A program made the position numbers and the translations under genes. Positions 57,557-64,000 of a DNA stretch of 64,000 bases are shown one piece after another. The stretch is from Hordeum vulgare subsp. vulgare. Its lineage: Eukaryota; Streptophyta; Magnoliopsida; Poales; Poaceae. Numbering within the stretch: the stretch's first letter is position 1; each line of letters opens with the position of its first letter. The DNA is taken from positions 455,702,844 to 455,766,843 of the forward strand of contig NC_058522.1 of NCBI RefSeq assembly GCF_904849725.1. The letters run 5' to 3'. The notes below the pieces were generated by a model. That model saw only the letters and a program-made list of their open reading frames with translations, made no database searches and was not told where the DNA came from.

Positions 57557-59076
57557 TGATTCGTCCATTTTGCATCATGCTTTCATGTTGATATTTATCG
57601 CTTTATGGACTGTTATTATACTTTGTGGTACCATACTTATGCCTTTTCTCTCTTATTTTGCAAGATTTATTTGAAGAGGGAGAATACCGGCAACTGGAAT
57701 TCTGGACTGGAAAAGGAGCAAGTCTGAGACCTCTATTCTGCGCAACTCCAAATGCCCTAAAAATCAGCGTGGAATTTTTTGGGAATATATAAAAAATACT
57801 GAGCGAAAGAAGTGCCATAGGGGAGCTGCTAGGGCCCCACAAGCCTGGTAGCCGCGACCTGCCCCCTGGTCGCGGCTACAGGGCTTTTGGGCACCCTGGT
57901 GGCCCACTGGTCCTCCTCTTCTGCTATATGAAGGGTTTCGTCCGGAAAAAAAATCAGGAGAGAGCTTTTTCGAGGAGGCGCCGCCGCCACGAGGTGGAAC
58001 TTGAGGAAAACCAATCTAGAGCTCCGGCAGGACGATCCTGCCGGGGAAACTTCCCTCCCGGAGGGGGAAATCGTCGCCATCGTCATCACCAACACTCCTC
58101 TCGTCTGAGGGGAGTCATCTCCATCAGCACCATCTCCTATCCAAACCCTAGTCTATGTCTTGTAACCAATCGCCGTCTCGCGACGCTGATTGGTACCCGT
58201 AAGGTTGCTAGTAGTGTTGATTACTCTTTATAGTTGATGCTAGTTGGTTTACTTGGTGGAAGATTATATATTCAGATCCATTATGATATTCATGACTTCT
58301 ATGGTCATGAATATATCCATGCTTTGTGAGTAGTTACTTTTATTCCCGAGGACAGGGGATAAGTCTTGCTATTAATAGTCATGTGAATTTGGTATTCGTT
58401 CGGTATTTTGATATGTTGTATGTTGTCTTTTCCTCTAGTGGTGTTATGTGAATGTCGACTACATAACACTTCACCATATTTGGGCCTAGAGGAAGGCATT
58501 GGGGAGTAGTAAGTAGATGATGGGTTGCTAGAGTAACAGAAGCTTAAACCCCAGTCTATGCGTTGCTTCGTAAGGTGTTGATTTGGATCCACTAGTTTAA
58601 TGCTATGGTTAGACGTTGTCTTAATTCTTCTTTTGTAGTTGCGGATGCTTGCGAGAGGGGTTAATCATAAGTGGGATGCTTGTCCAAGTAAGGGCAGTAC
58701 CCAAGCGCCGGTCCACCCACATATCAAACTATCAAAGTAACGAACGCGAACCATGTGAACATGATGACAATTAGCTTGACAGATTTCCCATGTGTCCTCG
58801 GGAGCGCTTTACTTCCTATAAGACTTTGTTCAGGCTTGTCCCTTGCTACAAAAGGGATTGGGCCACTTTTCTGCACGGTTGCTATTACTTGTTACTTGTT
58901 ACTTTTCACCTGCTACGTTTCACCTCACTACACCATCAATTGTTACCGCTACTTTCAGTGCTTGCAGTTATTACCTTGCTGAAAACCGTTTATCAGAGCC
59001 TTCTGCTCCTCGTTGGGTTCGACACTCTTACTTATCGAAAGGGCTACGATTGATCCCCTATACTTGTAGGTCATCA
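57557..59076 (+). repeat. 3' LTR of element G (1520 bp)
   Basis: Starts tgattcgtcc and ends gtcatca, followed by agggc. It pairs with 19955-21484. The inverted repeat is at about 57812-57912 and the TATA-like box at 57924. Confidence 0.9.
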
Positions 59077-59081
59077 AGGGC

Positions 59082-59728
59082 AGCTCACAAGGGCTAAGCA
59101 TTGAAGTACAATATTGGGGAGAAGACATCACATAGCTACTGTTCATGGACTCATGGTCCAAGGAGGACTACTCACAGCACGTCCGGGAAGCGTCCATGGT
59201 GGTGGAGAAGCTCCCGGAGGTCAATCCTCCCTCCGGCAGGGTGCGGGGAAGAGGTCTTTTGACGCTCCCGATCTCGGAAGCACTGCGGCGGCGGAATGAT
59301 GGATAAATTCGCGGTTCTGGATATTATGATAGGGTTTTCTATCGGAGAGGTATATATAGGCCGAAGGAGGGCACCATAGGAGGTGGGACCCACCTAGGTG
59401 GCCTGGTGGCACGACCAGGAGAGAGGCCGCGCAAGGTGGCCACCTGGGCATGGGCCTGCCCCCCCTCAGGCCCACCTTAATGCCTCGTGAAGCCTCCGTC
59501 ATGATGATTTTTTTATATTTTTCTCGGGATTTTTGTGGCTCTGGAAATTGGGGTAAAAGTTCTTGCAAAAAAAGACATCAACAGACAGAAACTAGCACTG
59601 GATGCACTAAGTTAGTAGGTTAGTCCAAATATGTGTAAAAAGGTATAAAAGTGTAGCAAAACATATAACAATGTCACCCAAAAGAGCATGGAACAAACAG
59701 AATTTACAAGTACGTTTGGGACGTATCA
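59082..59728 (-). repeat. LTR of element H, right segment
   Basis: U3-side part of H's 5' LTR. It shares order with the LTR of F (attgaag, ggactactcac, ggcggcggaa). The TATA box (minus) is in tatatatagg at 59351-59360. The inverted-repeat region upstream of TATA differs in sequence from E, F and G. It ends at gggacgtatca (59728). Confidence 0.75.
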
Positions 59729-59925
59729 TACGTCTCCAACGTATCTATTTTTTCAAACACTTTTGCTCTGGTTTTGACCTCTAATTTGTATGATTTGAAT
59801 GAGACTAAGCCGGACTAACGTTGTTTTCATCACAACTACCTTGGTGTTATTTTTGTGGAGAAATAGAAGTTCTCGAAATCGAACAAAACTTTTTGTGAAT
59901 TATTTTTGTCATTTATAAAAAATTT
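59729..59925 (+). repeat. LTR fragment I, 5' part (Sabrina-type Gypsy LTR)
   Basis: Begins tacgtctccaacgtatc, i.e. three bases into a TGATACGTC-type LTR, so H inserted there. Words such as ttttcaaacacttttgctc and gaaatagaagttctcg are recalled from abundant Triticeae Gypsy LTRs. Similarity stops near 59925. Confidence 0.55.
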
Positions 59926-60316
59926 GTTCTCTCCGATTGTGCATCGTTGCGACAATTCGTCATTTCGAGACACCACATGATAATCGGGTGTGATAGACTC
60001 TATGTTCACATACAACGGGTGTAGGACAGTTGCACACGCGGAACAGTCGGGTTAAACTTGACGAGCCTAGCATGTACAAACATGGCCTCGGAACACAAGA
60101 GATCGAAAGGTTGTGCATGAATCATATATTTGATATGGTTGACATGGAGATGTTCACCATTGAAACTAAACTCAACTCACGTGATGATCGGACTTGAGTT
60201 AGTGAATTTGGATCTTGTGACACTCGAATGACTAGAGGGATGCCAATTTGAGTGGGAGTTTATAAGTAATGTGATTAGATAAACTCAATTATCTTAAACA
60301 TAGTCTAAGTAATCTT
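59926..60316 (+). repeat. BARE-like leader fragment embedded in LTR I
   Basis: Collinear with 48120-48500 of D and 63580-63960 of J: shared words include cgagacaccac, gtgtgatagactc, cgggttaa, cttgacgagcctagcatg and gatgatcggacttgag. No LTR or pol of a BARE element is attached on either side. Confidence 0.7.
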
Positions 60317-60979
60317 TCATGAATATGGGAGTGATTTGGATCCTATCTTGCAAGTTGTAGTTACCTATTACGTGTCTTGATCTGCATACCCCAAGGTGAA
60401 AATAATTGGAATTCTTTTCGGTGATTCCCGTAGTTTGAGAAGTTCATGTATTCACCATGTATTAATGTTTTTTTCTAGTTCTCTATTAAAAGGAGGCCTT
60501 ACTATCCCTTAGTTTCCAATAGAACCCCGTTACCACGGGAGGGTAGGACAAAAGATGTCATGCAAGTTCTTATTGCAAGCACGTATGACTATATGCGAAA
60601 TACATGCCTAAATTATATTGATGAATTGGAGCTAGTTCTGTGTCGCCCTAGTGTATAACTGTTACATGATCAATGTCATATTAACCATTATCCATCGCTG
60701 ATCCACATGCGTATGTTTTAGATATACTGAATCTTGCTAAGTTACTATTGTTACTGCTACTGTCACACTTGCTACTCAATTGAAACTATTATTACCGTTA
60801 ATACTATTACCAAAATTGCTGCTATCACTGCTACTATTACTACTATCATTTGTTGTGCTACTAAATCTTTCCTCCACAGAGATATTCGAGGTGCGACTGA
60901 ATTGACAACTGAAGTGTTACGACCAATACATATCCTTTTGCTCCCCTTGTGCCGAATCAAAAAATTAGGGTTAAATACA
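60317..60979 (+). repeat. LTR fragment I, 3' part
   Basis: Resumes Gypsy LTR-like sequence (tttcatgaatat, gatcctatcttgcaag, aaaaggaggcctta, acgggagggtaggacaaaag, gatgtcatgcaagttctt). It includes a (actatt)n-like low-complexity stretch at about 60745-60860 and ends where J is inserted; the probable TSD ataca is at 60975-60979. The natural LTR end is not reached. Confidence 0.6.
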
Positions 60980-62732
60980 TGTTGGAAATATGCCCTAGAG
61001 GCAATAATAAAATAATTATTATTACATTTCCTGTTTGAAGATAATTGTCTATTATCCATGCTAGAATTGTATTGAATGGAAACACAAATACATATGTGGA
61101 TATATAGACAAAACAAAGTCCCTAGTGAGCCTCTAGTTGACTAGCTCGTTGATCAAAGATGGTTAAGGTTTCCTAGCCATAGACAAGTGTTGTCACTTGA
61201 TAACAGGATCACATAATTTGGAGAATGATATGATGGACAAAGACCCAAACTATAAACGTAGCATATGATCGTGTTAGTTTGTTGCTATTGTTTTCTGCAT
61301 GTCAAGTATACATTCCTACCATGAGATCATGTAACTCACTGACACAGGAGGAATGCCTTGTGTGTATCAAATGTCTCAACGTAATTGGGTGACTATAAAG
61401 GTACTCTACAGGTATCTCTGAAGGTGTCCGTTGAGTTAGCATGGATCAAGACTGGGATTTGTCACTCCGTATGATGGAGAGGTATCTTAGGGCCCACTCG
61501 GTAATACAACATCACAAACAAGCCTTGCAAGCAATGTGACTAAAGAGTTAGCCACGTGATCTTGTATTAGGAACGAGTAAAGAGACTTGCGGGTAACTAG
61601 ATTGAAATAGGTATGTAGATACCGATGACCGAATCTTGGTAAAGTAACATACCAAAGGAAAAAGGGAATGATATGCGGGATTAACTGAATCCTTGACATA
61701 GAGGTTCAACCGATAAGATCTTCGTAGAATATGTAGGATCCAATATGGGCATCCAATTCACGTTATTGGATATTTACCGGAGAGTGTCTCGGTCATGTCT
61801 ACATAGTTCTCGAACCCGCAGGATCTGCACACTTAAGGTTCGGTGACATTTCGGTATAGTTGAATTATTTATGTTGGTAATCAAAGGTTGTTCCGAGTCC
61901 CGGATGAGATCTTGGATGTCACGAGGGTTTCCGGAATGGTCCGGAGACAAAGATTGATATATAGGAAGAATCCATTTGGCTTTCAGAAAGTTTTCGGGCA
62001 TTACCGGTAAAGTATCCGGAGTGACGAATGGGTTCCGGAGTTCCACCGGGCGGGGCCACCCACTCGGGAGAGAACCAAAGAGGCCCAAGGGTGGTGTACC
62101 AGCCTTTAGTGGGCTGGTGGCCAGCCCAAGTGGGCCAATTCAAACGAAGGGAGAAGGAAAGAGAGGAGAGGGGCCAAACCGAATATGAGAAGGGGACTCC
62201 TCCTCTTGATTGACGCGCCGGCCAACCCTAGGGATTTTTCCCTAGGGCGCCACCCCTCCCTGCCACCTATATATAGTGGATGTGAGAGAGGCTTTTTGCA
62301 CCTCAAGCCATAGTGCATCCCTCTATCCCTCCACCACTTCGTGACACCCCGTAGCTAGTTCGCTACGGCACGACGAAGCCCTGCTGGAGTAGCTCCACCA
62401 CCATCACCGCCACATCGTCGCGCTGCCGGATAATTCAGATACCTCTTCATATCTCTTGCTGGATCAACAAGGCGGAGATTCTCATCAAGCTGTACGTGTC
62501 CTGAACGCGGAGGTGCCGTCCGTTTGATACTAGATTGGGACAGAGTTCGTGGGACGCTTGCGATTCGGATCGCGAAGACGTTCGACTACATCAACCACGT
62601 TTTTAACGCTTCCCACTTAGGGATCTACAAGGGTACGTGGATACGATCTCCCGTGTCATAGATGATCATCACCATCATAGGTCTTGCGTCTGCGTAGGAA
62701 TTTTTTTGTTTCCCATGCAACATTTCCCATTA
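60980..62732 (+). repeat. 5' LTR of element J (BARE-1/Angela/WIS-like, 1753 bp)
   Basis: Starts tgttggaaatatgcccta and is collinear with D's LTR throughout, including the TATA box at 62268-62276. The end reads ..catta instead of ..caaca, so the terminal CA is mutated to TA. It is clearly more diverged from D's LTRs than those are from each other. Confidence 0.85.
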
Positions 62733-64000
62733 GTGGTATGAGAGCTAGGTTCATGCGTAGATGATATCTCGAGTAGAACACAATAGAGTTTGTGGGCGTT
62801 GATATTCAATTTTGTTGCCTCCTTAGTCTTTTCTTGATTCAGTGGTATTGTTGGATTGAAGCAGCTCGAACCAACATTGCTCGTATGCTTATGAGAGACC
62901 GGTTTCATCGACTAAGATGCAACTTGTTGCATAAAGATGACTGGCGGGTGTCTGTTTCTTCAACTTTAGTTGAATTGGATTTGACCGAGGCGGTCCTTGG
63001 AGAAGGTTAAATAGCAATTCGCATATCATTGTTGTGGCTTTGCGTAAGTAAGATGCGATCATACTAGATACCCATAGCAACCACGTAAAGTTAGCAATAA
63101 CAAATTAGAGGATGTCTAACTTGTTTTTGTAGGGTATGCATGTGATGTGATATGGCCAAAGACATGATATGATATATTGGATGTATGAGATGATCATGTT
63201 GTAATATTAAAATATCGACTTGCAGCATCGACGCTACAGCAACCGGCAGGAGCCATAGGGTTGTCTTTAATTATTTTGCGCTTGGTGATGATTTGCTTTA
63301 GCGCTAGTAGTAGCTTTAGTAGTAACAACATAGTTAGCGCGCAACCTCGATGGCGGCACAATGATGGAGATCATGATGATGGAGACCATGATGTGGCGCC
63401 GGTGACGATGGAGATCATGCCGGTGCTTTGGTGATGGAGATCAAGAAGCACAAGTTCATGGTCATATCATGTCATTTATGATTTGCACGTGATGTTAATC
63501 CTTTTATGCACCTTATTTTTCTTAGGACGACGGTAGCATTATAAGGTGATCCCTCACTAAAATTTCAAAATAAAATTGTGTTCTCCCCGGTTGTGCACCA
63601 TTGCGACACTTTGTCGTTTCGAGACACCACATGATGATTGGGTGTGATAGACTCTACATTCACATACAATTGGTGCAAAACATTGCACACGCAGAACACT
63701 CGGGTTAAACTTGACGAGCCTAGCATGTACAAACATGGCCTCACAACACAGGAGACCGAAAGGTCGAGCATGAATCATATATTTGATATGATCAACATGG
63801 AGATGTTCACCATTGAAACTAAACTCAACTCATGTGATGATCGGACTTGAGTTAGTGAATTTGGATCATGCGACACTAGAATGACTAGAGGGATGTCAAT
63901 TTGAGTGGGAGTTTATAAGTAATGTGATTAGCTAAACTTATTTATCTTAAACACACTCTAAGTAATGTGAATTTGGATGATCGGACTTCTGAAATTAATT
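62733..64000 (+). other. Leader of element J
   Basis: Collinear with 47294-48500 of D (for example ctaggttcatgcgtagatg, tctcgagtagaacaca, ggttaaatagcaa, gtaagatgcgatc). No real ORF is present. It includes a local duplication of gatggagatcatgatg-like words near 63362-63440. Confidence 0.75.

Larger units (their letters stand above)
19955..59076 (+). mobile_element. Element G: Athila-lineage Gypsy element with gag-pol and a third ORF, split by B and F
   Basis: Footprint is 39.1 kb, about 10.2 kb after removing B and F with their TSDs. The order is 5' LTR, tRNA-Asp primer site, gag, protease, RT, [B], RNase H, integrase, [F], third ORF, purine tract, 3' LTR. TSD is agggc on both sides. The RT-RNase H-integrase order defines Gypsy. 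The primer and RT sequence (FMDD, HYPLPFINQMLERL) fit the Athila lineage, and the LTR start tgatacgtccattttgcatc recalls the Triticeae WHAM/Sabrina group. The LTRs differ at about 13 places in their first ~270 bp, the most of any pair here. Confidence 0.9.
14211..59728 (-). mobile_element. Element H: Athila-lineage Gypsy element, gag-protease only, split by E and G
   Basis: Visible parts are 14211-19954 and 59082-59728. On the minus strand the 5' LTR starts at 59728 (tgatacgtcccaaacg), is interrupted by G, and ends near 18941. A primer site, gag and protease follow, then a non-coding interior that E invaded at 14210/14211. Its 3' end is outside the window. It is more diverged from E and F than they are from each other. 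Its insertion site is three bases into LTR fragment I, whose tacgtctcc start resumes at 59729. Confidence 0.75.
60980..64000 (+). mobile_element. Element J: BARE-like Copia element, truncated by the window edge
   Basis: LTR, primer site tggtatgagagc (62734-62745) and leader are present. By comparison with D, gag would begin near 63990, so coding sequence is outside the window. The last ~60 bases (from about 63945) no longer follow D's leader and show no gag start. It is inserted in LTR fragment I. Confidence 0.8.

Noticed and set aside
59114..59568. Minus-strand 115-codon ORF in H's LTR
   Set aside because: It lies across the U3/TATA region of the LTR and has no homologous frame in the LTRs of E or F.
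60734..61015. 93-codon Thr/Ile-rich ORF
   Set aside because: Produced by the (actatt)-like low-complexity stretch of LTR fragment I and runs into J's LTR.
1..64000. A host gene, gene fragment or non-retroelement (CACTA, MITE, Helitron) hidden in the window
   Set aside because: All stretches are accounted for by LTR elements with matched borders. I saw no CACTA-type ends, MITE inverted repeats or exon-like blocks, though a short degraded one in 3220-6400, 14211-16700 or 39823-42513 cannot be excluded by eye.

Overview
The window is plant intergenic DNA made almost entirely of nested LTR retrotransposons. No host gene, RNA gene or CRISPR array is visible. A Triticeae genome (wheat, barley, rye or Aegilops) is strongly suggested. 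One element (D) has the LTR start, leader and polyprotein of the BARE-1/Angela/WIS Copia group. The Gypsy elements have LTR ends and a tRNA-Asp primer site of the Athila lineage (Sabrina/WHAM-like). Two elements (A, B) are Sirevirus-type Copia elements with palindrome-rich LTRs and repeated polypurine tracts. Family names are recalled from memory, not from a search.

Nesting, from sequence continuity, matching LTR pairs and target-site duplications (TSDs): the oldest visible layer is a + strand Gypsy LTR fragment I (59729-60979). Element H (minus strand, visible 14211-19954 and 59082-59728) lies in it, and its left part is outside the window. H carries E (minus, 8840-14210, left part outside), and E carries A (1-8839, left end outside). 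H's right-hand LTR is split by G (+ strand, 19955-59076, TSD agggc). G is split inside reverse transcriptase by B (24449-36090, TSD gtttt) and after integrase by F (minus, 38215-55465, TSD acgcc). One LTR of F is split by D (45487-54400, TSD tctgc). A BARE-like element J enters I at 60980 and runs off the right edge. LTR-pair divergence judged by eye decreases inward (G > B and F > D), as the nesting requires.

Element types: B and D carry gag and full pol and look like recently dead autonomous elements. G carries gag, protease, RT, RNase H and integrase but at least ten lesions. E, F and H encode only gag and protease, and A encodes only gag. These four look non-autonomous: A shares its LTR core and primer site with B, and E, F and H share the tRNA-Asp priming class with G.

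The most interesting pattern concerns the accessory 3' ORFs. In B (Copia) a 517-codon ORF after pol is preceded by the same CGGACGTCCG-type palindromes plus TATA-like box that form the U3 promoter of B's own LTRs. In G (Gypsy) a 172-codon ORF after pol is preceded by a near-copy of the large inverted repeat that sits just upstream of the TATA box in G's own LTRs, again followed by a TATA-like box. Two unrelated superfamilies therefore seem to have placed an LTR-like promoter module in front of a third gene of unknown function.
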